Assembly (NCBI RefSeq): GCF_006715055.1
Contig: NZ_VFMN01000001.1
Span: 310,001 to 374,000 of the forward strand
DNA from: Lapillicoccus jejuensis
GTDB taxonomy: Bacteria > Actinomycetota > Actinomycetes > Actinomycetales > Dermatophilaceae
DNA: 64,000 bases
Direction: 5' to 3'
The translations under genes were made by a program, and so were the position numbers. Under the pieces are notes generated by a model, which saw only the letters and a program-made list of their open reading frames with translations, did no database searches and was not told the DNA's origin. Each line of letters starts with the position of its first letter. Positions within the stretch are counted from its first letter, which is position 1. This document shows positions 1 to 8,162 of the stretch, in pieces.

Positions 1-321
1 GTGCGTACGACGCCGCCGGGCCCGCCCCCGCACGAGGGCCAGCGGGAGCCACCCCGCGATCGCGCCGAAGCACAGCGCCACGGGCGCGACCCCGGTCGTC
101 GCGAGCGCGAAGACGGTGACGACGACGAAGGCGATGACGCAGCCGGCGACGACGTTGCCGGCGGACAGCGACGTCAGCCCGGCCTGGAGCGTCTCCTCGC
201 GCAGCCGGGCCATCGGCCCGGGGCGGCGGCTGCGGGGGCCGGCGGGCTCCTGCGGCCAGAAGGACCACCAGACGCAGAACAGACCGGCGCCGAGCAGGAG
301 CCCGATGACCAGGTCACCCAC
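1..321 (-). CDS. tadB: TadB-like Tad/Flp pilus assembly membrane protein (N-terminal part)
   Basis: The gene runs off the left edge; 107 codons are visible. It starts at a GTG four bases after the tadA stop. The protein opens with a hydrophobic segment (GDLVIGLLLGAGLFCVWW), then a basic stretch (RSRRPGPMARLREE), then a second long hydrophobic region (NVVAGCVIAFVVVTVFALA). This is the N-terminal layout of the actinobacterial TadB/GspF-like inner-membrane platform protein that works with the TadA ATPase to assemble Flp pili. The assignment rests mainly on position after tadA and the membrane topology, since the GspF domain itself lies outside the window. Confidence 0.75.
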   Translation of the reverse strand, partial: MGDLVIGLLLGAGLFCVWWSFWPQEPAGPRSRRPGPMARLREETLQAGLTSLSAGNVVAGCVIAFVVVTVFALATTGVAPVALCFGAIAGWLPLALVRGRARRRRTH

Positions 322-324
322 CGC

Positions 325-1557
325 TCACACCGCCTGGGCGAGCAGGTCGGCGACGTCGTACCCGGCGCGCTCGAACCGCTCGACGTGCGGGGGGAACCCG
401 TCGAGACGGCGCAGGACCTCGCCGCCGCGGCGGCCGAAGAGGTCTGCCACCTCGATGACGTCCTCCTCGGCGCGGCCGGGGACGGCGACGATCTCGCGCA
501 CGCGCCGGACGCCGTCGCGCTCGAGGGCCTGGTGCACGACGATGTCGACCGCCGACGCGACGGTGGGCACGACGAACCGGGAGCTGACGTTGTCTCCGGC
601 GAGCAGCGGCAGGGTGCACATCTTGAGGACGGCCTCGCGGGCGCTGTTGGCGTGCACCGTGCACAGGCCGGGCAACCCGGAGTTGAGCGCGATGAGCAGG
701 TCGAGCGACTCGGCCTGACGGACCTCGCCCACGATGATCCGCGACGGCCGCATCCGCAGGGCCTCCTTGACCAGCCGGCGCAGCGGCACCTCCCCGGTGC
801 CCTCGAGACTGGGCTGACGGCACTGCATCGACGCGACGTCGCGCAGCGGGATCTTCAGCTCGAAGACCTCCTCGCACGTGACGACCCGCTCCCGCGGCGG
901 GATCGCGGCGGCCAGGCAGTTGAGCATCGTCGTCTTCCCGGCCTGGGTGCCGCCGGCGACGAGGATGTTGAGACCGGAGACGACCGCGGCCTCGAGGAAG
1001 GCCGCCGCCTGCCGGGTCAGCGTCCCGAGCCGGACGAGGTCCTCGAGCCGGTCCGCCTTGACGACGAACTTGCGGATGTTGACCTGCCAGTGCTCCTTGG
1101 TGATGTCGGGGATGACGACGTGCAGCCGCGACCCGTCCGGGAGCATCGCGTCGACGAACGGGCTCGACAGGTCGACCCGGCGACCGGAGCTGCGCAGCAT
1201 CCGCTCGACGAGGTCGCGCACCTCGTCGGCGCCGAGGATCGTCGTCGTCAGCTCGGCCACCCCACCGCGGGCGACGAAGACCTTCGACGGCTCGTTGATC
1301 CAGATCTCCTCGACCTCGGGGTCGTCGAAGTAGCGCTGAAGCGGGCCGTAGCCCGCGACGGCGTCGAGCACGGACTTCACCGCGTCCCCGAGGTCGCCCA
1401 GGGTCGGCATCCCGCCGTGCATCGAGCGCTCGTCGTAGTCGGTGACGGCGTCGCGGACGAGCCGGCCGACCTCGCCCGACTGGCGCGCAGGGTCCAGCCC
1501 CGAGCGGCGGATCAGCTCGCGGACCTCGCCCTCGACCAGCCGGACAGCCTCCGACAC
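325..1557 (-). CDS. tadA: CpaF/TadA family pilus assembly ATPase
   Basis: Type II/IV secretion ATPase that powers Flp pilus assembly at the cytoplasmic membrane. About 410 residues. The N-terminal domain contains the family segment YGPLQRYFDDPEVEEIWIN; Walker A is GGTQAGKTT near residue 205, followed by the Asp-box region and the Walker B/His-box segment RIIVGEVRQAESLDLLIAL. The start is placed at GTG 1557 because GCAGGGGAC just upstream gives a ribosome site; the open frame extends 14 codons further to 1599 without one. It is followed directly by tadB. TadC, the Flp pilin and TadE/F genes would be expected beyond the left edge. Confidence 0.93.
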   Translation of the reverse strand: MSEAVRLVEGEVRELIRRSGLDPARQSGEVGRLVRDAVTDYDERSMHGGMPTLGDLGDAVKSVLDAVAGYGPLQRYFDDPEVEEIWINEPSKVFVARGGVAELTTTILGADEVRDLVERMLRSSGRRVDLSSPFVDAMLPDGSRLHVVIPDITKEHWQVNIRKFVVKADRLEDLVRLGTLTRQAAAFLEAAVVSGLNILVAGGTQAGKTTMLNCLAAAIPPRERVVTCEEVFELKIPLRDVASMQCRQPSLEGTGEVPLRRLVKEALRMRPSRIIVGEVRQAESLDLLIALNSGLPGLCTVHANSAREAVLKMCTLPLLAGDNVSSRFVVPTVASAVDIVVHQALERDGVRRVREIVAVPGRAEEDVIEVADLFGRRGGEVLRRLDGFPPHVERFERAGYDVADLLAQAV

Positions 1558-1728
1558 GTCCCCTGCCCCCTGCTCACAGCCTCGTACCAGGACGGGCACA
1601 GGCTAACCGCGGGATCGCCCCCGATCCGGGGATGCCGGACTTGTCCTGTGGAGAAGCATCGACGGCGAGACGACCCCCTGCGTGGCCGGTTCGCGACACA
1701 GGCCACAAACGGCCCCGGCGGAAACTCA

Positions 1729-1781
1729 CCCGAACGGACGATGCGACGATATGACGTCCCACGGCACATTCGTCGCACGAC
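1729..1781 (+). repeat. Upstream element, copy 1
   Basis: Begins with the 15-mer CCCGAACGGACGATG, then 8 variable bases, then TGACGTC, then a looser block ending near TCGTCGCACGAC. The same arrangement returns at 2047-2099 in the same orientation, exactly 318 bp away. The last 23 bases match 16/23. It lies 172 bp upstream of tadA (opposite strand) and 450 bp upstream of the gene at 2181. Probably a regulatory site or an old duplication; function unknown. Confidence 0.6.
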
Positions 1782-2046
1782 GAACTGGCCCCTCGGGGCC
1801 ATGGCCCGACCTCCCCCTCGCCATCGTCACCGGCGGGGCGGGGCCCGACAGGCCGCATCGCACCGGGGGGTGCAGCGCGGCGGCGGTGACGACACGCCGG
1901 CTGAGCCGTTGCCTGGGGAGGTCGACGGCTCGGCCGGCTCGTCGACGTCCCCGAGCGTCGCCCAGCCCCCGTCGCACCGTCGCTGCGCCGACGTCGTCGG
2001 CGACCCGACACCTCCAGGTTGCTCCCAGGAATGTGTCACATACCCG

Positions 2047-2099
2047 CCCGAACGGACGATGTGGGCATCTGACGTCGTACCTCACAGTCGTCGGACGCC
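2047..2099 (+). repeat. Upstream element, copy 2
   Basis: Second copy of the element at 1729: the identical 15-mer CCCGAACGGACGATG, 8 different bases, TGACGTC, then a diverged tail with CACAGTCGTCGGACG. Its end is 82 bp before the ATG at 2181, a suitable place for a promoter or operator of the exported-protein genes. Confidence 0.6.
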
Positions 2100-2180
2100 G
2101 GATCGGGATCCCCAGCCCCCGGCGCTCTCCCCCACCCCCGGCTGCCCCCGGGCGTGCCTCACCCACTCGGAGGATCCGCC

Positions 2181-2741
2181 ATGCCCGCTACCCGTCACCG
2201 CCACGACCCGCCCCGCGCCGCGCTGGACCCGGAGATCGTCGCCCAGGCCCGCCGTCGACGCCGGCGGCGCCGGGTCGCCGCCGCACTCGCCACCATGACC
2301 CTCGTCTCGAGCATCAGCACCGTCGCCTACTCGTTCTGGACCAACCCCCAGACCACGACCACCGCCGGGAGCATGGGCCTGGGCACGGTGACCGGCGCGG
2401 TCGGTGTCGCCCTCACCGGTGCCGGGTCGCTGCTCATCGGCACGAGCCAGCAGGTCACGGGCACCCTGTCCAACTCCGGCACCACGCCGGTGCACATCTC
2501 GCAGGTGACCTTCGCCGTCGCCTCGGTCAAGGACTCCGGCGGGGTCGCCCTGCCGTCGTCCTCGTGCGACCCGACCTGGTTCTCCGTCACGTCCGCCACC
2601 GTCAACGCCGACGTCCCCGCCGGCGGCAGCCTCCCGCTGACCTCGTCGATGGGCGGCAGCTTCACGCTGACCAACCTGCCGAGCACCAACCAGGACGGCT
2701 GCAAGCTCGCCACGGTCATGCTCTCGGCCACCGCGAGCTGA
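2181..2741 (+). CDS. Small exported protein, SipW-cognate/camelysin-like
   Basis: 186 residues; ATG preceded by GGAGGA at 2169. A short basic N-terminus (RRRRRRRV) leads into one hydrophobic segment (AAALATMTLVSSISTVAY) followed by SFWTN. This resembles the alternate signal peptide class of TasA/camelysin-like proteins processed by SipW-type peptidases. The rest is a Thr/Ser/Gly/Val-rich beta-sandwich-like region with two cysteines (CDPTW, DGCKL). No catalytic motif is visible. It is the first of three similar short exported proteins beside the Tad pilus genes, so a surface-appendage or matrix role is possible but inferred. No SipW homologue is in the window. Confidence 0.6.
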   Translation: MPATRHRHDPPRAALDPEIVAQARRRRRRRRVAAALATMTLVSSISTVAYSFWTNPQTTTTAGSMGLGTVTGAVGVALTGAGSLLIGTSQQVTGTLSNSGTTPVHISQVTFAVASVKDSGGVALPSSSCDPTWFSVTSATVNADVPAGGSLPLTSSMGGSFTLTNLPSTNQDGCKLATVMLSATAS

Positions 2742-2745
2742 GCCC

Positions 2746-3246
2746 GTGCCCCGGACAGCCCCGGGGTCGTCCCCGACCGGCCGTCCGGTCGGCGTACGGC
2801 GCCCCGCCCGCCTGCTCGCCACCGGCCTCGCCACCGCCGCGCTCACGCTCGTCTCGACGACCGCGTGGGCGTGGTGGAGCGGGCCGGGGGCGGGCACCGT
2901 TCCGCGGTCGGTCGGCGGCGCCCCCGTCCTCGTGGTCGGGTCGGCGTCGCTGAGCGGGGTCCTCACCCCCGGGGTCGCCCGCGACCTCACGGTGACCGTG
3001 ACCAACCCCGGGCCCGCCCCGGTCACGGTCACGGGCCTGGGCGGCTCCGTCACCGGGACGAGCGCGGGCGGCTGCCCCACGTCATCGGTGACCGTCGCCG
3101 GTGCCACCCCCGCCGGCCTCGTCGTCGCCGCCGGGGCCTCGACCACGAGGACCCTCACCGGCGTCGTCACCCTGCTCTCGTCGGCGCCCGACGCCTGCCA
3201 GGGCGTCGGGGTCACGCTCTCCGTCTCCGTGACGGGTCGGCTGTGA
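2746..3246 (+). CDS. Small exported beta-rich protein
   Basis: 166 residues, GTG start 4 nt after the preceding stop, so probably co-transcribed and translationally coupled. The N-terminus has an Arg-rich region and a hydrophobic segment ATGLATAALTLVSTTAWAWW typical of a signal or anchor sequence. The mature part is rich in Val, Thr, Gly and Pro, with the phrase DLTVTVTNPGPAPVTVTGL recalling conserved-repeat/CARDB-type beta domains. Two cysteines may form a disulfide. It shares composition and layout with the genes before and after it. No specific function is recognised. Confidence 0.55.
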   Translation: MPRTAPGSSPTGRPVGVRRPARLLATGLATAALTLVSTTAWAWWSGPGAGTVPRSVGGAPVLVVGSASLSGVLTPGVARDLTVTVTNPGPAPVTVTGLGGSVTGTSAGGCPTSSVTVAGATPAGLVVAAGASTTRTLTGVVTLLSSAPDACQGVGVTLSVSVTGRL

Positions 3247-3284
3247 CGGGCCGGCTGTGACGAGCCGGTCGTGACGAGCCCACA
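3229..3284 (+). repeat. Four 14-nt tandem repeats across a gene junction
   Basis: Units at 3229, 3243, 3257 and 3271 all read GTGACG(G/A)G(T/C)C followed by four bases. The second unit contains the stop codon of the 2746-3246 gene and the fourth contains the GTG start of the next gene. Because 14 is not a multiple of three, the repeats put GTGA in successive frames. Confidence 0.7.
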
Positions 3285-4362
3285 CCGCCGGGGTCGGGCC
3301 GTCGTGCCGGGGCTCGCGGTCGCGGCGGCCGCCGTGGCCCTCCTCCTGGCCCTCGTCGTCGCCGCTCGGCCGGCGGCGGCCTACTGGACCTCCTCGGGCA
3401 CCACCTCGGTGGCCGCGACGGCGGGCACCCTCACCGCGCCCGCCGCCCCGACCGTCGGGGCGGTGACCGCGAGCAGCATCGCGCTGTCCGGCACGCTGCC
3501 CGCCAACCCCTCCGGGACGACGTACGTCGTCACCGTGGCCGGCACGACGGTCTGCGCGCCCACGAGCGCGACCTGGAGCTGCACGGCCACCGGGCTGGGC
3601 GCCGACACCGTCGTCTCCGCGACCGTCACCGCCTCCGTCGGCGCCAGCTGGACCGCGACCTCGGCCCCCGCGACGACGCGGACCGCCTGCGGCGTTCCCG
3701 ACCACCTCGCCGTCACGGCCGCCGGCAGCGTGGTGGCCGGGGTCTCCCTCACCGCCACCGTGCAGGCCCTCGACTGCCGCGACGTGCTCGACACGAGCCG
3801 GACCGACAGCGTCACCGTCACCGCGACGCTGCTCGGGGTCCCGCTGACCTCGGCCGGCGCGACCCTCGTCGGGGGGCGCGCCACCGTGACCTTCACCCCG
3901 ACCGCCGTCGGCCTCGTCACGCTGACCGCGACCGCGCCCGGCCTGACCGCCGGGGCGACCTCGACGACCGTCGTCGCTGGCGCCGCCGCCTTCCTCGTCT
4001 GGGACACGCCGACCCGCACGGCGGCCGGGGCGACGACCCCGCTGACGATGGCCTGCGGGGCGCTGCTCGGGTCGCTGCGCACCTGCGTGCAGTCCCCCGC
4101 ACCGGGCGTCGGGACCGCGACGTGGAGCAGCACGGTGGCGCTGGTCGACGCCTACGGCAACCCCGCGACCGCGAGCACGTCGACGACGGTCTCGGTCGCC
4201 GTCGGGGTCGCCGCCCCCGCCACCCTGACCATCCCCGCCGGGGCCACGCGGACGTCGGCGGCGTTCTCGACCGGCCTGACGACGGCGGTCGCCGGGGTGG
4301 GCGCGACCATCACGGCGAGCAGCGGCCTGCTCTCGTCGGTGAAGGTGACCAACGCCGGCTGA
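3271..4362 (+). CDS. Secreted Ig-like/bacterial-adhesin-type beta protein
   Basis: 363 residues from GTG 3271; no clear ribosome site, so it probably relies on coupling to the upstream gene. A signal-like segment (LAVAAAAVALLLALVVAARP) ends in AAAYW. The mature part looks like two or three beta-sandwich domains: a fibronectin-III-like stretch (APTVGAVTASSIALSG), then Big/invasin-like repeats with phrases such as VTVTATLLGVPLTSAG and GLVTLTATAPGLTAG. Four to five cysteines lie in pairs. Together with its two neighbours it forms a cassette of exported surface proteins near the Tad locus. Binding partner and enzymatic activity cannot be told. Confidence 0.6.
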   Translation: MTSPHRRGRAVVPGLAVAAAAVALLLALVVAARPAAAYWTSSGTTSVAATAGTLTAPAAPTVGAVTASSIALSGTLPANPSGTTYVVTVAGTTVCAPTSATWSCTATGLGADTVVSATVTASVGASWTATSAPATTRTACGVPDHLAVTAAGSVVAGVSLTATVQALDCRDVLDTSRTDSVTVTATLLGVPLTSAGATLVGGRATVTFTPTAVGLVTLTATAPGLTAGATSTTVVAGAAAFLVWDTPTRTAAGATTPLTMACGALLGSLRTCVQSPAPGVGTATWSSTVALVDAYGNPATASTSTTVSVAVGVAAPATLTIPAGATRTSAAFSTGLTTAVAGVGATITASSGLLSSVKVTNAG

Positions 4363-4372
4363 CGACCCGGCG

Positions 4373-5341
4373 TCAGACGGTGAAGACGACCTTGCCGAAG
4401 AGCTCGCCCTGCGCCATCCTCGCGAACCCGTCGCGGGCCTGCGCCAGCGGCAGCACCGAGTCGACCGCCGGCTCCAGGCCGTGCAGCGTGACGAACCGCG
4501 CCAGCCGCGCCAGCTCGTCGCGCGAGCCCATCGTCGAGCCGACGACGCGCAGCTGCTTGAAGAAGATCTTCGTCAGCTCGGCCTTGCTCGGGGCGTCGCC
4601 CGAGGTCGCGCCGGCGATGACGACGGTGCCGCCCGGGTTGAGCGAGTTGACCGAGTGCGACCACGTCGCCGCGCCCACGGTCTCCATCACCGCGTCGACC
4701 CGCTCGGGCAGCCGCTCGCCGCTGCCGAACGCTCGGTCCGCGCCGAGCTCGACGGCCTTGGCGCCCTTGGCCTCGTCGCGGCTGGTCACCCACATCCGGT
4801 AGCCCGCCGCGGCGCCGAGCTGGACCAGCGCCGTCGACACGCCGCCGCCCGCGCCCTGCACGAGGACCGTCCCACCGGGCTGCACGCCCGAGTTGGTGAA
4901 GAGCATCCGGTAGGCCGTCAGCCACGCCGTCGACAGGCACGCCGCGGACTCCCACGACATCCCCTCCGGCTTGGGCACGAGGTTCTGCTCCGGTACGGCG
5001 ACCTGCTGCGCCAGCGTGCCGTCGTACAGCTCCGACAGCAGCGTCCGCTTCGGGTCGAGCGTCTCGTCGCCGTGCCAGCCGGGCGAGGCGACGACCGCGT
5101 GGACGATGACCTCGTGGCCGTCGGGGTCCACCCCGGCGCCGTCGCAGCCGAGGATCATCGGCAGCCGGTCGGCCGGCAGGCCGACGCCCTTGAGCGACCA
5201 GACGTCGTGGTGGTTGAGACCGGCGGCCTTGAGCGACACGGTGACCCAGCCCTCGCGGGCCTCGGGCTCCGGGCGCTCCCCCACCTCGAGGGCGGAGAGC
5301 GGGTCGTCGGCGTCGGTCCGGGCGGCGTACGCAGCGAGCAT
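4373..5341 (-). CDS. Zinc-independent MDR-family alcohol dehydrogenase/quinone oxidoreductase
   Basis: 322 residues. An N-terminal GroES-like domain (AGLNHHDVWSLKG, LGCDGAGV) and a Rossmann domain with nucleotide motif GAGGGVSTALVQLGAAAG give a medium-chain dehydrogenase/reductase. The Cys of the catalytic GVCHTD-type motif is replaced (LNHHD) and the four-Cys structural zinc loop is missing, so it should be a zinc-independent NAD(P)H-dependent reductase such as a quinone oxidoreductase. ATG 5341 is chosen because TAGGGT at 5349-5354 lies 7 nt upstream, a leaderless layout; GTG 5350 is an alternative. It follows the YfhO-like gene by 10 nt but may have its own promoter. Physiological substrate unknown. 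Confidence 0.85.
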   Translation of the reverse strand: MLAAYAARTDADDPLSALEVGERPEPEAREGWVTVSLKAAGLNHHDVWSLKGVGLPADRLPMILGCDGAGVDPDGHEVIVHAVVASPGWHGDETLDPKRTLLSELYDGTLAQQVAVPEQNLVPKPEGMSWESAACLSTAWLTAYRMLFTNSGVQPGGTVLVQGAGGGVSTALVQLGAAAGYRMWVTSRDEAKGAKAVELGADRAFGSGERLPERVDAVMETVGAATWSHSVNSLNPGGTVVIAGATSGDAPSKAELTKIFFKQLRVVGSTMGSRDELARLARFVTLHGLEPAVDSVLPLAQARDGFARMAQGELFGKVVFTV

Positions 5342-5348
5342 GCTCGTC

Positions 5349-5354
5349 ACCCTA
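5349..5354 (-). promoter_or_regulatory. Leaderless -10 box TAGGGT for the MDR oxidoreductase
   Basis: TAGGGT on the minus strand ends 7 nt before ATG 5341, the spacing seen for actinobacterial leaderless promoters. It overlaps the TAG stop of the upstream YfhO-like gene. Confidence 0.5.
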
Positions 5355-8162
5355 GCCGCGGGTGCGGGCCCGTCGCCGGGCCGCCACCCCCGACGCGAGG
5401 AGGATCACGAGGACCGCCAGCGCGCCCAGCGACACGAGCGCGCCGACCCGCAGCCCCGGGGCGGCGTACGCGAAGCGCACCTCGTGCCGCCCCGCCGGGA
5501 CGGCGACCGCCCCGAACGCGCCGTCCGCCGGGCGCAGCGTCGCCGGGCGCCCGTCGACGGTCACCGACCAGCCGGGCGCCTGGAGGTTGTCGGCGACGAC
5601 GAGCCAGCCCGCACGCGGGTGGTCCACGCTCGCGGCGACGACCCCGGTGTCGTCGGTGGTCACCGTCACCGCCCCCCAGCCGGACGACGCCCCGCCGTCG
5701 CCCGTCCCGTCGTCCCCGCCCGGGAGGACGACCGTGTCGTCCGGCACCCCGGCGGCGAGCGCCGCCAGCGCCGCGCGCTCGTCGGCGACCCGGAGGGCCC
5801 GGTCGGCCCAGCGCACCCGCGGCAGCGCCGTGGTCCGCTCCCACACCGTGGCGCCGGGCGCCGCCTGCGCGAGCCGCAGCCCGTCCGCGGCCGGGGCGAC
5901 GGTGCCGCAGCGCACCTGGTCGCCGCCGCCGTCGAGCGCGCCCGCGGCGATCCCGGTGAAGGTCAGCGTGGCGGCGCCCGCCCCGGTGCGGGTCTCGGCG
6001 GGGACCGGGACGACGAGGGCCGTCCCGGCCGGCACGTCGTCCGGCAGCGTCCGCCCGCCGGTGGCCCCGTCGAGCGTGACGGTGACCGCCGCGGGCGCCG
6101 TACCGGCCCTCGGGTCGCGGCGCAGCGCCGTCGCCGTCGTGACGACGACCGCGCGCACCCCACCGGCGGCGACCCCGCAGGTCACCGGCCGCCCGGCCGC
6201 GACCGCGACCCGGCCCGCGGGGCTGGGCGCGCGGGCCGGTCGGACGGTGCCGGGTACCTCGTCCCCGGGCGCCAGCCACCAGCGCACGGCGAGCCGGTCG
6301 AGCAGCGGGGAGCGGCCGACGTCGGCGAGCGGCAGGCTGCGCGAGGAGAAGTCGGTGAGGGTCGGCACGAGCTGCACGCGGGGATCGACGGCGAGCAGGT
6401 AGGCCCGCCACGGCTCGGAGAGGAACTGGTGCCCGACGGGCGTGCGCAGCCGGTACCACGGCAGCGTCGAGGGGTAGGCGAGGAAGTCGCTCGAGGCCAC
6501 CCGGTCGGACCCGGCGACCCCCTGGAGGAACGCGTGCGACGCCGTCACCGGGTAGAACGTCCCCTCCGGCGAGGTGCGCAGCGCCCGGGCGGCGTACGCC
6601 GTCCCCTGGCCGGCGACGAGGAGGACGACCACCGCCACCGCGGCGAGCCGGACCGGGCGCCGGCCGGTCCGCAGCGCGACGACGACGGCCACCGCGGCGA
6701 CCAGCCCCACCCCGGCGGCCCACGCGACCTCGGGGGCGAACAGGTCGACGTACCGCTTCGCGACGGCGTCGCGGACCCCGTCGACGAGCGCGGCGACGGT
6801 GACGACCGCGGCGAGCGTGGCGACGGCCGCCGTGAAGGCCCACCGCCGCCGGCGGCGCGGCCCCGCCACCCCCGGCGGGGGCCGCAGCAGCCGCTCGAGC
6901 CCGAGCGCGGCGAGCGCGACGAGCAGCACCTCGAGGACGGCACGGACCCGGGCGATGGGGTTGGCGGCCAGGCCGGGCAGCTTCTGCACGAGCCACAGCA
7001 GCGGCCCGCCGAGCCAGCCCGCGACGACCGTCACGGCGACCGCGACGACGAGGAACCCGACGACACCGCGCCGCGACCGCGGCCGCCGGGGCGCGAGCGC
7101 GCCGACGAGGGCGAGGACGAGGGTGGCGGCGCCGACGTAGGTCACGGACTCCACCGGCAGCACGCCGCTGCTGGGGAGCGACCCGACGCACAGCCCCTGG
7201 CTGCCCGGCGCGGCCGCCGTGACGAGGGTGCGCAGGGCCTCGTGGGTGCCGGTGTAGGACTCGCGGTAGGCCAGGTCGGTCTCGCGCAGCCGCAGGACGA
7301 ACGGCAGCATCGTGAACGCGGTGACGGCGGCACCGAGCGCCACCCCCACGCCGCCCCAGGCCAGCCCGCGACCGACCTCGCGCCACGCGCCCGGGCGGCG
7401 CGCCCCCACCAGGTGGCGGGCGGCGAGCCGGGCGACGACGTACGCCCCGGCCGCGTAGACGGCGAGCGCCGTCACCGCGGGGAAGCCGCCGAGCAGCAGC
7501 CCGGCGACGACGAGCGCGACGGCGACCGCGCTGCCGCGGTCGCGGCGCTGGACCAGCCGCTCGGCCGCCCAGAACAGCGCCGGGACGAGGGCGCCGACGC
7601 GGGCCTGGGGCCACTGCGCCCAGCCGACCATCCACCCCGAGGTGGCGACAGCCGAGCCGGCGACGAGCCCGGCCCCCGTCGGCACCCCGAGCCGGCGCAG
7701 CCACGCGAGGGTCCCCGCGACGACGGCGGCCAGCTGGGTGAGGACGAGCCAGGCCGGGGCGAGGGTCAGCGGCAGCACCCACAGCGGGAGCGCGAACGGG
7801 CTCCACTGGCCGTAGTCGGGCCCGGCGACCGGCGCGCCGCCGACGGGCCACGGGTTCCACTGCGGGTAGCGGCCGCCCGCCACCTGCCGGCGCAGCTCGG
7901 CCATCGTCGGCAGGACGCTGTCGACGATGTCGCTGCGGCACAGGTTGGTCGTCGCGACCCGGGTGCCGTCGGCCGCCGACCACGGGGCGAAGCGGGTCAG
8001 CAGCGCCGTGTCGGCGAGCACGCCCCGCCCGAGCAGCGCCGGCCCGAGGACGACGAGGACCGGCAGCGCGACCGCGAGGACGCCGAGCAGGGTCGCCGCC
8101 GACGGCCGCCGCGACCGTGCCGGCCGGCGGCCCGGCCGCTCAGTCGCGGGTGGGCTCGGCAC
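5352..8162 (-). CDS. YfhO-like multi-pass membrane protein (GT-C type)
   Basis: 936 residues from GTG 8162, which overlaps the end of the upstream GT2 gene by 23 nt. About a dozen hydrophobic segments fill the first two-thirds, with a first extracytoplasmic loop containing the family-like sequence YPQWNPWPVGGAPVAGPDYGQ. The last third is a soluble region ending in a beta domain (GWLVVADNLQAPGWSVTVDG) and a final membrane segment plus basic tail. This matches YfhO-type proteins thought to be polyprenyl-phosphate-sugar-dependent transferases that glycosylate surface polymers. It sits at the end of a minus-strand run of four glycan genes (5352-11952). The donor sugar is not predictable. Confidence 0.75.
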   Translation of the reverse strand: MPSPPATERPGRRPARSRRPSAATLLGVLAVALPVLVVLGPALLGRGVLADTALLTRFAPWSAADGTRVATTNLCRSDIVDSVLPTMAELRRQVAGGRYPQWNPWPVGGAPVAGPDYGQWSPFALPLWVLPLTLAPAWLVLTQLAAVVAGTLAWLRRLGVPTGAGLVAGSAVATSGWMVGWAQWPQARVGALVPALFWAAERLVQRRDRGSAVAVALVVAGLLLGGFPAVTALAVYAAGAYVVARLAARHLVGARRPGAWREVGRGLAWGGVGVALGAAVTAFTMLPFVLRLRETDLAYRESYTGTHEALRTLVTAAAPGSQGLCVGSLPSSGVLPVESVTYVGAATLVLALVGALAPRRPRSRRGVVGFLVVAVAVTVVAGWLGGPLLWLVQKLPGLAANPIARVRAVLEVLLVALAALGLERLLRPPPGVAGPRRRRRWAFTAAVATLAAVVTVAALVDGVRDAVAKRYVDLFAPEVAWAAGVGLVAAVAVVVALRTGRRPVRLAAVAVVVLLVAGQGTAYAARALRTSPEGTFYPVTASHAFLQGVAGSDRVASSDFLAYPSTLPWYRLRTPVGHQFLSEPWRAYLLAVDPRVQLVPTLTDFSSRSLPLADVGRSPLLDRLAVRWWLAPGDEVPGTVRPARAPSPAGRVAVAAGRPVTCGVAAGGVRAVVVTTATALRRDPRAGTAPAAVTVTLDGATGGRTLPDDVPAGTALVVPVPAETRTGAGAATLTFTGIAAGALDGGGDQVRCGTVAPAADGLRLAQAAPGATVWERTTALPRVRWADRALRVADERAALAALAAGVPDDTVVLPGGDDGTGDGGASSGWGAVTVTTDDTGVVAASVDHPRAGWLVVADNLQAPGWSVTVDGRPATLRPADGAFGAVAVPAGRHEVRFAYAAPGLRVGALVSLGALAVLVILLASGVAARRRARTRG

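Larger units (their letters stand above)
1558..2180. other. 620-bp intergenic region between tadA and the small exported-protein genes
   Basis: Divergent upstream region of tadA (minus) and the gene at 2181 (plus). Long open frames cross it on both strands, but none shows codon-position bias or a recognisable product. It holds two copies of a roughly 53-bp element (annotated separately) and an imperfect-centre palindrome TTCGTCG-CA-CGACGAA at 1769-1784. A GGAGGA ribosome site at 2169-2174 serves the downstream gene. I see no RNA gene here. Confidence 0.6.

Noticed and set aside
1682-2150. Repeated PNGRC-type phrases in a plus-strand frame over the duplicated element
   Set aside because: The two phrases come from the 318-bp direct repeat, a multiple of three, which keeps the frame by chance; no start, ribosome site or continuing protein similarity supports a gene.
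1-2298. A 765-codon plus-strand open frame at the left edge
   Set aside because: It is the antisense shadow of tadA and tadB; its Arg/Asp/Pro-rich product has no domain, while the minus strand encodes clear ATPase motifs.
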